From: Thelephora terrestris
Taxonomy: Eukaryota > Basidiomycota > Agaricomycetes > Thelephorales > Thelephoraceae
NCBI GenBank assembly: GCA_015956445.1
Contig: WIUZ02000003.1
Coordinates: 62,001 to 126,000 of the forward strand
Length of the DNA: 64,000 nt
Reading direction: 5' to 3'
The notes under the pieces: generated by a model
The model's input: the letters and a program-made list of their open reading frames with translations, nothing else
Told to the model about the DNA's origin: nothing
The model's database searches: none
Translations under genes and position numbers: made by a program
Shown here: positions 19,898-31,760 of the stretch, in pieces
How the letters are laid out: every line of letters begins with the position of its first letter
How positions within the stretch are numbered: position 1 is the stretch's first letter

Positions 19898-22631
19898 TCA
19901 GTACAGGTACGTCCTGCCAACTTGCAGCAGCAGTGAGCAACCGAAGGTGGTACAAAGGGAATAGAAGGAAGACTCGCCAGGCCGAGCGTTCAGCCCTTGT
20001 TCCTGGCGGTGTTCTTTCCTGCCTTTCGAGTGGTACGGCTCCGACCCTTTGCTGCTTTGGGTGGCTCAGGCACGGCTTCTTCAGTTTCCACAAGGCGTGC
20101 CTGCTTCCTGCCACTCCTCCGGCAATTAGTGCTCATTCCCTCCAATGGTTCAGGCCCATGTTCATCTGCCGGGCCAGGGTGTGGCCGCTTCTGGGGTCTT
20201 GGAGCATTTTGAGTGCCTCCACCTTGCCGCTGATCGTTGGAGCTGTCCGGTAAAGAGTCGGCACATCCCAGTGGCTCTGGGGGAACGTCAGGTGGTTGGT
20301 TGTTTGGAAGGATTACTCCAGACTCAGGAGGTTCAAGACGTTGTGGGGGAGGAGTAGGGGAGCGTTCCCCTCGAGTGCCTGGGAAAGTCTCTGGCGGTGT
20401 GAGGGGGAGGGGAGGGGAGGTTTGCGTGCCAATCCTGCTGCCAGCTTCAGTAGATAGGGCTGGTGCTGGGGAGGTTTGCTGCTCTTGACCGGAGCTGTTG
20501 TCTCCAACCCCTGCTATTTGAGCAATCGTTTGTCAGATAGGCTCCCGCTCATTGTGATAAAAACAGAGCGTTTCAGACCTTGGTTGTTTTCGTTTCCCCC
20601 CTCACCTAAATCCTGTTGACTCGACTGGTTGTCGCCGGCTGAGCCACCTGTGTTGCCACTGCTTTCTCTGTTCTCCTCACCACCATTGCCATCGTTCTGG
20701 GTCATCAGAATGGGTTAGTTGTTCCCACATGCCAGGCAGAAACACTGACTTGGCTTTGTCCACCTGCTACACGCGGGGTGCTGCGTTGGGTCCACCTTGG
20801 GAATGTGTAGCTTAGAGCCTCGTCCTAAATCATGGTCAATTGGTGTTACGTGGTTAAACGAATGTTTGTACATACCTGACATTCCTGTTCATCTCCTTCA
20901 CCGGCTTCCTGCTGCTTCTGCTTTCTCATCAACCTGTAGGTCGTTTTGGTTGTGATTTGCAGTCTCTTCCCTGTCCCAGTGGAGGGATCCTTGACACCGT
21001 TGCCAAAGAGCTTCCTGCAGAGCAAAGGCTTAAGCTTATGTGGAAGGGGATTTAGGCACAAAACTTACTTTCGCCACCAATCCATCGTCTGAATCACCCA
21101 TTGGTCAGTCTCATCAGACAGCGTGTCAACGATCAGGTGGTAGAAATGGGTGAGATTGAAAGTCCCATCTTTAGCACCCCACTGTGGCATGGATGAGAGC
21201 CCGACATACGTCTGTAGAATTGATATGTTAGAATAGGGATAGCACGAGTCGTCAAAATACCTGGACAGCAGCATATGCAATCATTTGAGGGGTGACGGAA
21301 GTGATGGCTCCTCGCGTCAGGAAATCCCTAGGCCCCCTGTATTTTGCGTCCGAGTCAAACTGTGCACCCGTCTTTGCCAGGTCAGCTTGTGCGGCGGTAT
21401 GGTTGCGAAAGACGCGAAGTGCGACCTGCAGGGGTTGGCTGGTTAGTGGTTTGGGTGCAGTTGAATGAATCATACACGAGCAAGGACGTGGCCACGAAAG
21501 AGACCGTTCTTGATGTTGTTCTCGTTCCATCCGGCCTGTTCATCGTAAAGGAAAGTTGGCCATTCCTCGGCCATCAATGTCCAGCCTGGGTCCCCGTGCT
21601 TAAAGTGTGCGATGATGCTATAAAACAGAAAATGAGTAATGTGCTTTTGAGCAGAGTGGGACCCACCTGTCTGGGTCCTTTTCAAACGCTTCTAGGTGCT
21701 GGCGAGGTATCAAGAATCGGGCGGTGACATTGTTCCCCAGTCCCCGGTCTTCCTTGGGCAAGCTGGCTGGGATGGCTATGCCAACCAGTGGCTGTGTGTT
21801 TGATGGGTGGAGATACTGCAATATCCCCTGTTGTACGTGTGTGGTACGCACCGCACGCTGGTTTTTTGCGACATTAGAAATCTGGAGCAGTGGGTGTATC
21901 AGAATTTTGGGACCTGGGATTGTGAGGGAAGCACACCCTGGCCACAAGTTTGTCATCAAAGGTCTCTCTTAGATATTGTTCTAGCTTTGGGTGCCGCTTG
22001 AAGAGAACGTCGACGCCGAGTGACAAGTAATATGCCTCTATTTTCTGGATACGCCTGGCAAAAAGGTTACAATGGCCTTTCAACAGGTCGCAGAGCTGGA
22101 GAACATACGACTCGTATTCCTCTTCGCTTTCATACCTGACTATGGGCTCTCCATTGTCGTCAAGCCCCTCCTCTTCACTGGGGACTTCGAGGGTGATGCC
22201 CTCTAGGTCACCCCTTTGCCACCTCATGAGCATGAAGGACAACGAGGACAGAGGATATATGGCCGTAACTGCAAGATAGGAGGCTGACGTCTCATAGGTT
22301 CTCCAGGTCTGATTAGTGCCGGGGTGACTGTGCTTGGGTGTGGTCACTCACTTCTTCTCCTTCTCTGTCAAGCAGATAGCAGGAGTTTCCGATGTGCTTT
22401 GTGTCATCGGAAGCTAAGGGCAGGGGATAAACAGGAGAACGGCGACTGGGGGTATTCAGGAGAGGTGCGTTGCAAAGAGTTACAGATGGCCTCAAGAAAC
22501 TGCGCCCGTTCGTCGGTCTGTTGCAATGGCCTTAGCGGTGTCATGATGGGCACAGGAGTGTAGCCGAGCCCTGATTGCTTGTCGACAATCGCCTCTGGTT
22601 GCCTGTACGGATGTAATGTTATCCCCATCAA
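19898..22631 (-). CDS. DUF6698-domain protein, spliced
   Basis: A multi-exon gene on the minus strand. Readable segments in order: the N-terminal part near 22,630-22,400; an acidic part near 22,180-22,100; then ARFLIPRQHLEAFEKD, MAEEWPTFLYDEQAGW, the QVALRVFRNHTAAQADL region, the conserved TPQMIAYAAVQ and TYVGLSSMPQWG, FNLTHFYHLIVD and TMDWWRKKLFGN (near 21,040). A long Pro/Ser-rich basic tail ends at 19,898. This order is the DUF6698 pattern of agaricomycete proteins that are multiplied and linked with transposons, of unknown function. It lies in the same orientation just downstream of Plavaka 2, which suggests a shared element. Precise exon borders and the start were not fixed. Confidence 0.6.
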
Positions 22632-22748
22632 AAACCTTAATTCTGCATATGATCCCTCTTATTCTATCCGGGGCTACTTGTTCATTCTGCTATACTCTGG
22701 CGATGAAAGGCTCAGCCTCCCATCCCAGAGGCAATCCCAATACCTGAA

Positions 22749-25700
22749 CTACAGGTGACCTTCGTCTGTCTCATCTCCACTAGGCTCATCCGTCTCACCC
22801 CCACTAGGTGCATCTCTTACGTCTCTACCATCCCTGTCCCAAGAACGAGTGTTTTCGTGGGTAGGCCCACTACTGGCCCTATTCTCCTCTCCATCCTCTC
22901 CATCTTTGTCATCCTCTTCGGGCTGCTCCGGATCCTCACCATCTTCATCCTCCAGCTCACTCATATCAACGTCTTCTCCACTCTCTTCATCGGCACTGTT
23001 TTCATTGTCCTCTGGGCCACAAAGAATGCATCCTGGGATTGTAGGCCCGCTGCTGTCGCCGTTGTCTGTTAGTGGTTCCCCGTCTGGGTCTGGATCTCTG
23101 GCTTTGAGCGAAGGCCACGTAGTTCCCCACCCGGTGGCATCCAGCCATGGCTCAATCTGGCGCATGTACATGTGGCCGACCCCACCCCCACGGAATCGCA
23201 TGAACATGTCGCGATCTGCCAGTCTAGATTTACGAGTGAGCTTTGTGCGAGCATTGAGATGTTCTCACTTACATGTTGACGCTGAAGTGTTTCCAGTCTT
23301 TATCATCGGTTTCAGGCCTTCCCTCCGAAGGTCCTTCCAGGTATCCCTCTGTGCGCCCGTATTTGAAGCTGGGGATAAGGTGCACCGCTCTGACTATCTC
23401 ATCCGGGTGAATGAACCCAAAGGCGTCCGGCTCCTCGCTTTTGTAGAATGAGACTGAAGGATACCGCAGGGAGTTGAAACCGGGCGACCCTTGCGGCCTA
23501 TCGAGTTTGAACCAACGGATCCAGACCATTGGAAGCATACCAATGGCTTCTTCGTTGAGGATGGTGTTGGGAGCGCCGTTTGTAACCTTAGCATGAAAAA
23601 AGTCAAGGACTCTCCCATACAGGTAGGGGTGGTCTTCATCATCAGACAGGACCATGACGTCCTGGTATCGCCGCTGATTTAGCTTGTCTTGGCCTTCATG
23701 CATGTCGTAGGTCGTGTATGTCAGTTGTAAGGTCTTGTGTCGATATAGGGTGTTCGATGCAATTTTCACATGGCATCTGTCCTCGTCGGTGAAGTGATCG
23801 TAGGATGTGATGCCCTCGTGTAGCCATGATGTCCACCGTAGGATGTAGTTCTTGAGTTTCTTCAAGAAGTCCTTAATAATGGTTTTAGCATCAGCTTGGA
23901 GGGTGATGTCACCGTCACCTACCTTCTTTGCAGGATCGGGAGTTGTGTCACGGAACGTCGCTGTGAACGTTGTGAGGTTTATGTAGTTGCTTGAATCCTC
24001 AGACATCTTGAACCGTTCTCCTGAATCAGGCTGCCTTCCTTTAGGTGCTGGGTCACCAGAATAATTCTTGTCTAGATACTGGAGAACTTCCTGCCGCCGG
24101 TGCAGGCGACCAATGTCTCTTTCAGGATCGTGTTTGTTGATGCGCGGGTAAACGACCTTGGAGGTCCGGTGTTCGAGTTCCACCTGCAGATGTGCACCAC
24201 TTGAAGTCAGCAATGGCTGTTTGAAAGTAGATGCACCGTTTTGACCCACCCTCTGTGTTGTGTAGTTGTCGGTCGTGCCAAACTCACGGATGGTTTGTGG
24301 GTAGTCACCGAGAGCATGGAGCTTGTAGGTGTGGAGATTAAAGCCCATGTGCTTTGGCCCACCTCCTGACGCCCCAGATCCTGGGGTGTTTGTGGCTCTG
24401 CGAATTCGAGCCGCCCTTTCCCTTGGAAGTTCGGTCGTCTGGAAGGCACCACAGGTTACTGAAGAAAAGTGGCGAAGGAGGATGCCAAGATCTGTCGTGA
24501 GGCGTTCAAACGAGGCCAAGGTTTGTTCTGTGTGTAGCCGAAGCTTAGCATAAGCGTGCCAGCAGCCCATGACAAACACGAGGTCAAGGACTTCTTCATT
24601 GTGTGGAGCGGGGAGAAGTCCATCAAGAACTGGAAGTGTACACTGCCCACATTTCAGCCCACCGGTCCGATAAAGCAGAATATGAGCGGCCATACCTGTA
24701 GAAGGTCCTCAAAGTGGTGCGCTGCGAGCTTCTTCATTTGAGACGCATTGTTTGCAAACCGGCGGATGCCATCCTTTCCAAATGGCGCCACCTGCCGGAA
24801 CCTAAAATGGCGCCACCATGTGGGTTTTTCATTAATGAGATATTAAAGGCAAAGCCGCACCTTGCGTCAAGTTCGCTGACAGAGCGAGATGAGTGGGTGG
24901 ACAGGATTCGGATTATATGGGTGAACAACGCCTTCCATACGCCGAGCTCAACTTCATGCAACAGATCCACCGTGAGCAGAGCGTATACGTTGATGTCAGG
25001 GAGGCAGCTTGTGAACCCATTCTTTTACATACAGTTAATGCTCAAGTGAGGAAAGGAGAGCATCTGCACTCACATTGATTGGAATTTGTGAACCATCACC
25101 AAGAATCTTCTCTATTCGAGAGCCAGTGACCTTGAATCCTGCGAAAACTGCCTTGCGTGCCTTCTTGACATCACGAACAAGCTTGCTGGTGTATTCTCTT
25201 GTATCCGCGCGCGTTTGGCTATCCGCTGCCTTTCCCAAGTGTTGGACGTCGGCAAGCTTGACCTTGCACCGTGGACAGGGACAACGACCCATATTCTTAA
25301 TGGTGGCGATGAGTACCCTGTTCAGGGATATCAGCAACATTTTACATCTCTGAAGTTACTGACAGACTTCTCTGGATAGTCGGCCGTGTAACAGTAGAAG
25401 CGAGGGAACACACGGCGAGTGATTCCGTCTGGAAACTTGATAAGGATGCCTTCCTCATATGCCTTTGCGAACTCGCCCCTGAGAATGAGTTGGATCACTG
25501 CGTGGTATAGCTCCCTGCGACAGTGTGTGACAACCTCCGGTGGGGGAGGGACTCCGAATTCTTTGATATATGCATCGGCAAAATCATCAGGCAGCTGGAT
25601 GGGTCCACGATCAGTTCAAACGGAAACTGGCTTATGGGATCTTAATCTACCTTTGGAAGGTATGCCAGGTGGCATGCTGCGAACTCAGATGGCTTGCAGG

Positions 25701-26991
25701 TGTCGTACTTTGACATGTTTCCAAAGAACATGTAGAGGGGCCACAGGGACGCAGTCCCAAAATTGGCCAGATGAGTTTCGTCAGAGCCAAGCATCAACAG
25801 CACGATGACGTTCTCGATTTGTGGATCGTTTGCTGGGGGTGGTATCCCTTTGATCTTTTCGAAGAGCTTTGCTGCAACATTTGAGCTGTGTGCCTCGCCA
25901 TATACCCGGACAGGGGTTGTGCTCCCAGGGGGACACCACCACTCGGTAAAAGGTGTGTGTACGAACGATCCAGAGGTAGAAGGGTCCCGAATCTTTGAGA
26001 TTATGAGGTCAACCAGAGAGCGATATCGGACGCCAGTTACTTCAAACTCGGGAGCCTCGGCCTCTGTGAAAGACTTTGGGTTATTTGCTCGTGCGCAGGG
26101 CATTTTGATTTTAACCGATCCCGTTTTCCAGGGTCCACCGGCAATGGGTGACTCGGCTGCAAACTTATCGAGACGGCGAAGCTCTGTGGTGGCGTTGAAT
26201 CCTTCGATTTCTTCCACTTTCATCTTTCCCGAGAGGATGAGATTGGCGACTGAATTCATCCCAGGTGCTGTCTTTGAAGATGGACTGAGCTGGAGCGTCT
26301 TGACCAGTTCAAAGACCGAGTCGTTTTTGAACGGATGACGGATAGGTGTGTGAGTCTCGGTCCCAGGATTAGTTCGGTTGATACCAACAGGTAAGCTGGT
26401 GGCGGAGACTCGACAAACACGAAATCTGTTGAGTTGTGAACGCTGGGGAGAAGGCCTTGACATGTCAGGCGTTGCCAACACTGTTAGATCCTGTGCTACT
26501 GGTGAAGCCGTTCGCTGTTCAAAGGCCTCTTCATTCACCTGACCAACCGTAACAACAGGGGTGTAGGAGGTTGCCTCAAAATCCCTCCAAAGCTGTGGGA
26601 ACCGGCGGATGCGTGTTGGACGCCTTTGTGGTAATTCCGGCTCAGGAGAGATAGACCGTATGGGAGACATAGGTGCTTCTATGTCCATCCCTTCTAACGG
26701 TGGTTCAAACTATGTCCAAGTTGGTCGTCATTTGGTGGATTGTATGGTCTTAAAATTGTTCACACTCACCGGAAGCAGTCTTGGGATCTTTTGAGGAGGC
26801 TCTAACAAGACATCTTCGACACCAATTGTTTCTGAGTCTGAGATCCCTCGTTTGGAAAGGGTACTTGATTCAGTTGCCTTCTGTTTCCGAAGAGGACACC
26901 TCTTCATGTGGCTGACGGCTGCCCTGCTGGAGGAGCTCACATCCTTCTTCTGGCTCTTCCAACCACACTCACAAGAATCAAAAGAGACCAT
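22749..26991 (-). CDS. Plavaka-type transposase 2, spliced
   Basis: Exon 1 from the ATG at 26,991 encodes a zinc-finger-like segment (CECGWKSQKK then HMKRCPLRK) and ends at a GTGAGT donor near 26,771. A long exon (to about 25,643) contains TEWWCPPG, VIVLLMLGSDETH and LWPLYMFFGN. Later exons carry CHRRELYHAV, the CPCPRCKVK cysteine cluster, DLLHEVELGVWKALFTH, FGTTDNYTTQ, YIRRWTSW-like segments and RFKLDRPQGSPGF. The C-terminus has FMRFRGGGVGHMYMR and an acidic tail ending at 22,749. This is the Plavaka/CACTA-type transposase pattern, of a clade distinct from copy 1. No disabling change was spotted, but exon junctions were not all checked. Confidence 0.7.
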
Positions 26992-27332
26992 TCTGCTCCT
27001 GTTATCCCAATAATTTGAGGATATGACGAGCACTATCCATGGTCCGACTTACGATTTGTGGTTTATTGAGACTGCCCTTAGCAACCAGCGGTTGCAAGGA
27101 TCCTATGATTTGATGGTGCTGCCATAAACAAGGACATATTGGACGGGACCTTTGGTCGCTTGCTGTCCACTGTTGTCCTGATCGTTGCCACTGATGCGCT
27201 GCAAGTCCAAGGATTCACCTAACAATAATATCTCGTTAGCCACGGTTGCTGACTACTTTCGTTGCTGCCCCCACCACCTTTGTGCTTCATTCCTCTATCC
27301 GTTTATCACAGGGTCACCCTCCATACCATCTG

Positions 27333-28015
27333 ATGTCACAAGAAAAGGCTCCAGTTGGGCACAAGTTGGAAGAGAACAGTGCATTCTTAGGAGAGGGTGC
27401 GGTTTCGCAAGAATCAGTGAAGTCCCATGTGGCACCGGACAATCATAAGGAGGTCCGTTCAAAGGCCCGGGCTTTACGAACGATACAGCAGAATCTGTGG
27501 CTGAATGAGGTATGTTGGTGCGGAATTTCTAACTGGCACCTGTCAATGTTACCTCTTTTTCAGGAGAACAAACGGCTTGCCGAAGAGCTTGAATCCAAGG
27601 ATACAATTTTGGGCTTGTTGCAGAGCCAGCTCAACCGGGAGCTTGAGTGCCCCAAGTGTGATGAACTCTTCGGTTTAACGCATGTTCCCTATATGTATGT
27701 TCGGTGGACTTTTTGGCTCATTCATCTCACCTGCTCACGACGCCCAACAGGTTCATTGGATGTGGGCACACCATCTGTATGATGTGTGTGTATGCGGTCT
27801 TTGAGGTGGAGGATGGTGCCCTGCCACACCCATATGAATGTCCCACATGTGCGGATCCTATTCTTGCTGCTCCCAGGAGAGACACAAGAACGGAGCTACT
27901 TGTCTGTTGGCTACAGCTTGCTCAAGGAGAACCGATTGAAACACCTGAGCGAATCCCGTCCAGCGTATTCGATGGGTATTTTGCAGAGAGTGGGTACATT
28001 AGTGAGGAGGTTTGA
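27333..28015 (+). CDS. RING-finger protein with coiled coil
   Basis: Three exons stay in phase: 27,333-27,509, 27,564-27,694 and 27,751-28,015, giving 190 residues. Introns of 54 and 56 nt have GTATGT donors. A helix rich in Glu and Lys (NKRLAEELESKD) precedes a C3HC4 RING: CPKC, then CGHTICMMC, then CPTC. RING proteins of this kind are E3 ubiquitin ligases. It is divergent from Plavaka 2 (about 340 bp between ATGs) and followed after 245 bp by an F-box gene. An upstream exon cannot be excluded, because the frame is open back to about 27,246. Specific role unknown. Confidence 0.65.
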
Positions 28016-28259
28016 GCTACTTCCAATGTAGAGTCGATAGAATTAGAACTGCGCTCATGCAATGCACAACCTCACAATCTGTCGCACTCCCCGAAACAAT
28101 GGCCCCGATGACTCAGCACATTTCCCACACTGTGCATTCAACAGTGCAGATCCTTCACATCTGTTGCCCATTGTGCAATCTCCACCATCAGATCACACAG
28201 GATCACATCAGCCGAGATATATCAGCGCTCATCCATCGCCGACCCAAGTTACAACCACT

Positions 28260-29486
28260 ATGCCACTTCCCTACCTTGCCCCAGAGATCATCGCCCATAT
28301 CATTGGCAACCTATCTGAAAATATCGATGTACTTGACGATTGCTCCCTCGTTTGCAAGTCATGGGTCCCACATGCCAGGAAGCACCTGTTTGGCGATGTC
28401 GATTTCACTTGCAATGCCGATATCCAGTCATGGAAGCTACTGTTTCCAAACCCCCTATATTCCCCTGGCTGCTACACGAGGACACTTCACCTCGCCGCCC
28501 CGCACAACATTACGATGGCAGACGTAGAACCTGGGCGCTGGTTCCGAGCCTTCTCCAATGTCCTTTCCTTGGATGTCAACACCAAAGCAGTGGACTGGAG
28601 GCGTAGTATATCCCTCACCCCACTCCACTCTTTCTCACCAGTTGTCTCATCGCTCAGATTCGAAGGCCTGAAACCCCATTTCTACGGCATGCTAAATCTT
28701 GCCCTCTCGTTCCCATGCCTAGAAAATCTACATCTATGTCAGGACGGCACTACGCAAATTTCCAACATTCCTATCCAGCTGCCAGACAAGCTCCCTCCAC
28801 TCACTGGAACGCTGGATCTCTCAAACTGCATCCTCGGGATTCTTGAAACGTTCGTGGAGGTGGTATTCAAGTTGCCAATCCACCTTCGCTTTCAGAGACT
28901 TTCCCTGTATACCAGAGCAGAGAAGGCGGAGGTGGAGGCCTTGAAAGCGATTGTCAAACGTTGCTTGAGTACGCTCCAACACTTGGAGGTATACTTTACC
29001 GGTGTGTCGGTGTGTTCTGTCTGCCTGGATTCTGACCTCTCAGGTCGATTTCCATTTCTAGAAATGACACGACCGTACCATCACCCCTGTAAACTCTTGC
29101 TCGATGTTTCCAGGGTGAAGAAACTAGCAAGCTTGACGCTTGCTTCAGAGAGGTTAAGTCCCAAGTGGATTATCAATACGCTGGAAACGCTCGAACAAGA
29201 TCAACAAAATGTCCAAATCACAATCCGTGTCAGCTTCGAGCGCGTTGATCGTCCGTCTAGTGGGCGAAGCTTTGTCGCGGGTATTGATCCGATTGTATAC
29301 GAGGAGTGGAAGGTATTGGACAAGTTATTCCTCCGACGCTGGGGGTCAAACGCGATCCAAACCATTGTGACCGTCTATGAGCCCGAGCCAGAAGTCGGAA
29401 AGTGGGGAAGGGAATGGATGGAGACACTGGTACCACAGTCGTTAAACAGGGGGGCAATCAACGCTTATGACCTGGAGGAGTGGTAG
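28260..29486 (+). CDS. F-box protein
   Basis: A single open frame of 408 residues from an ATG at 28,260. This start is preferred over one 66 codons upstream because the F-box begins at once: LPYLAPEIIAHIIGNL, then CSLVCKSWVPHARKHLF. The remainder has leucine-rich segments (SLRFEGLKP, LSFPCLENLHL, GTLDLSNC) of the diverged LRR kind seen in agaricomycete F-box proteins. Such proteins recruit substrates to SCF ubiquitin ligases. It has no introns and looks intact. It is related to the truncated gene at 3,441-3,833. It lies inside the large insertion beside the RING gene. Confidence 0.75.
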   Translation: MPLPYLAPEIIAHIIGNLSENIDVLDDCSLVCKSWVPHARKHLFGDVDFTCNADIQSWKLLFPNPLYSPGCYTRTLHLAAPHNITMADVEPGRWFRAFSNVLSLDVNTKAVDWRRSISLTPLHSFSPVVSSLRFEGLKPHFYGMLNLALSFPCLENLHLCQDGTTQISNIPIQLPDKLPPLTGTLDLSNCILGILETFVEVVFKLPIHLRFQRLSLYTRAEKAEVEALKAIVKRCLSTLQHLEVYFTGVSVCSVCLDSDLSGRFPFLEMTRPYHHPCKLLLDVSRVKKLASLTLASERLSPKWIINTLETLEQDQQNVQITIRVSFERVDRPSSGRSFVAGIDPIVYEEWKVLDKLFLRRWGSNAIQTIVTVYEPEPEVGKWGREWMETLVPQSLNRGAINAYDLEEW

Positions 29487-29799
29487 TGGCAAGATGTTGT
29501 TTTGATCTGTTCAACACTGTCATGTACATTTGGTTCATTACTTCTGGATAGTGCTCATTTGTCTTGCCTTCAAATCGCAGGAAATGCGGTCTTCAAGCTG
29601 AATTGCAATAATCTCAGTGGTCAACCTTTTTCTTATTAAAAATACGACAATATAATATATTCTAACAACACGTCAAGAACTGTTGTGTGAACCAAAGAAC
29701 TGAGCGGTATGCAGAAAAGATTACTACAAAGGTGTCCCACCTGCGCTAGCAAGCTGGTGGTTGCCAGGCCAGCTCTGTCCCTGCTCACACCAGCGAACC

Positions 29800-31240
29800 G
29801 GCCTTAGCCAAACCCTTTGGGTGTTCCCAAAGGGCCAGGGACACCATCCTACTCTCGCCAAAGAGCCAGCTTTCGCCGGACCCTTTGGGTGTTCCCAAAG
29901 GGTCAGGAGTGGACGGAGGGGTAAACCCTACTCGCGCCGGCGAGCTGGCCTTAGCCAAACCCTTTGGGTGTTCCCAAAGGGCCAGGGACACCATCCTACT
30001 CTCGCCAGAGAGCCGGCTTTCGCCGAACCCCTTGGGTGATCCCAAGGGGTCAGGGATGAATGGAGGGGTAAACCCTACTCGCGCCGGCGAGCTGGCCTCA
30101 GCCAAACCCTTTGGGTGTTCCCAAAGGGCCAGGGACACCATCCTACTCTCGCCAGAGAGCCAGCTTTCGCCGAACCCCTTGGGTGATCCCAAAGGGTCAG
30201 GAGTGGACAGAGGGGTAAACCCTACTCGCGCCGGCGAGCTGGCCTTAGCCAAACCCTTTGGGTGTTCCCAAAGGGCCAGGGACACCATCCTACTCTCGCC
30301 AGAGAGCCAGCTTTCGCCGAACCCCTTGGGTGATCCCAAGGGGTCAGGGATGAATGGAGGGGTAAACCCTACTCGCGCCGGCGAGCTGGCCTCAGCCAAA
30401 CCCTTTGGGTGTTCCCAAAGGGCCAGGGACACCATCCTACTCTCGCCAGAGAGCCAGCTTTCGCCGAACCCCTTGGGTGATCCCAAAGGGTCAGGAGTGG
30501 ACAGAGGGGTAAACCCTACTCGCGCCGGCGAGCTGGCCTTAGCCAAACCCTTTGGGTGTTCCCAAAGGGCCAGGGACACCATCCTACTCTCGCCAGAGAG
30601 CCGGCTTTCGCCGAACCCCTTGGGTGATCCCAAGGGGTCAGGGATGAATGGAGGGGTAAACCCTACTCGCGCCGGCGAGCTGGCCTCAGCCAAACCCTTT
30701 GGGTGTTCCCAAAGGGCCAGGGACACCATCCTACTCTCGCCAGAGAGCCAGCTTTCGCCGAACCCCTTGGGTGATCCCAAAGGGTCAGGAGTGGACAGAG
30801 GGGTAAACCCTACTCGCGCCGGCGAGCTGGCCTTAGCCAAACCCTTTGGGTGTTCCCAAAGGGCCAGGGACACCATCCTACTCTCGCCAGAGAGCCGGCT
30901 TTCGCCGAACCCCTTGGGTGATCCCAAAGGGTCAGGAGTGGACAGAGGGGTAAACCCTACTCGCGCCGGCGAGCTGGCCTTAGCCAAACCCTTTGGGTGT
31001 TCCCAAAGGGCCAGGGACACCATCCTACTCTCGCCAGAGAGCCAGCTTTCGCCGAACCCCTTGGGTGTTCCCAAAGGGTCAGGATAGGTGGGAGGGTTCC
31101 CTACTTGCGCCAGCAAGCTGGCTTTCGCCAAACCCCTTGGGTGTTCCCAAGGGACCAGGGGTTGATGAAACAGAAGATCTACTCGCGCCAGCAAGCTGGC
31201 TTTCGCCAGACCTCTTGGGTGTTCCCAAAAGGCCAGAGAT
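29800..31240. repeat. 147-bp tandem array with higher-order structure
   Basis: The word GCCAAACCCTTTGGG recurs at 29,954, 30,101, 30,248, 30,395, 30,542, 30,689, 30,836 and 30,983, exactly 147 bp apart, with diverged partial units on both sides. Each unit holds two perfect short hairpins, CCCTTTGGG-TGTT-CCCAAAGGG and CCCCTTGGG-TGAT-CCCAAGGGG (or a near variant), so the unit is itself a diverged dimer. Two unit types, marked by GAGTGGACAG and GATGAATGG, alternate in most of the array, giving a 294-bp higher-order period. Because 147 is divisible by three and stops are absent, long frames are open on both strands. Confidence 0.9.
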
Positions 31241-31760
31241 AGGGAGGGAGAAGGGAAAAACACGCAAAATAGTACTCACCTGATACAGAGTGCTGACTGA
31301 GAGTTGAAACGCCAAGTGGGCGTGATCAACGTGCAAGAATAACGCGCCAAAGAGTAATTGCCTCCTGTGTGAGGCCAGATAGACAGAAGGCGGCGAAGTT
31401 CACGCGCGGGAACGCGCGTAAGCGAAACGTAGTTCGATCGACGCCGTGGTCGAGGTGGTTGAGAGCAAGAGGCGATCGTGTGACAGTCACGCATCACGCC
31501 CTTATTATACGACGGCACCTGGCGCAAGCGGCTGCAAGCGACGTTCAACGGAGGCATTTGGCTATGGTATCACCATTTCTACCTTCCACAAATCGGATTT
31601 CCGACAGGATTGTATTGTTACAAATTGTGTATTGAGGCTGGTACAGGTAATCCGAATTCATGTATCTCGAAACATGATATATTTATCCAAGCGCTGGACA
31701 AACAGGATAGTTGAGTCGGAGTGCATGATTTCGTGTTGATAGAGGTTCAACTTGCAATCG

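Noticed and set aside
22849-23451. A 200-residue Ser-rich plus-strand frame
   Set aside because: It is the antisense shadow of the acidic C-terminal tail of Plavaka transposase 2.
29785-31263. A 492-residue minus-strand protein of WEHPKGLAKAS repeats
   Set aside because: The frame exists because the 147-bp unit is a multiple of three without stops. The opposite strand is open as well, and no start context or domain supports a gene.
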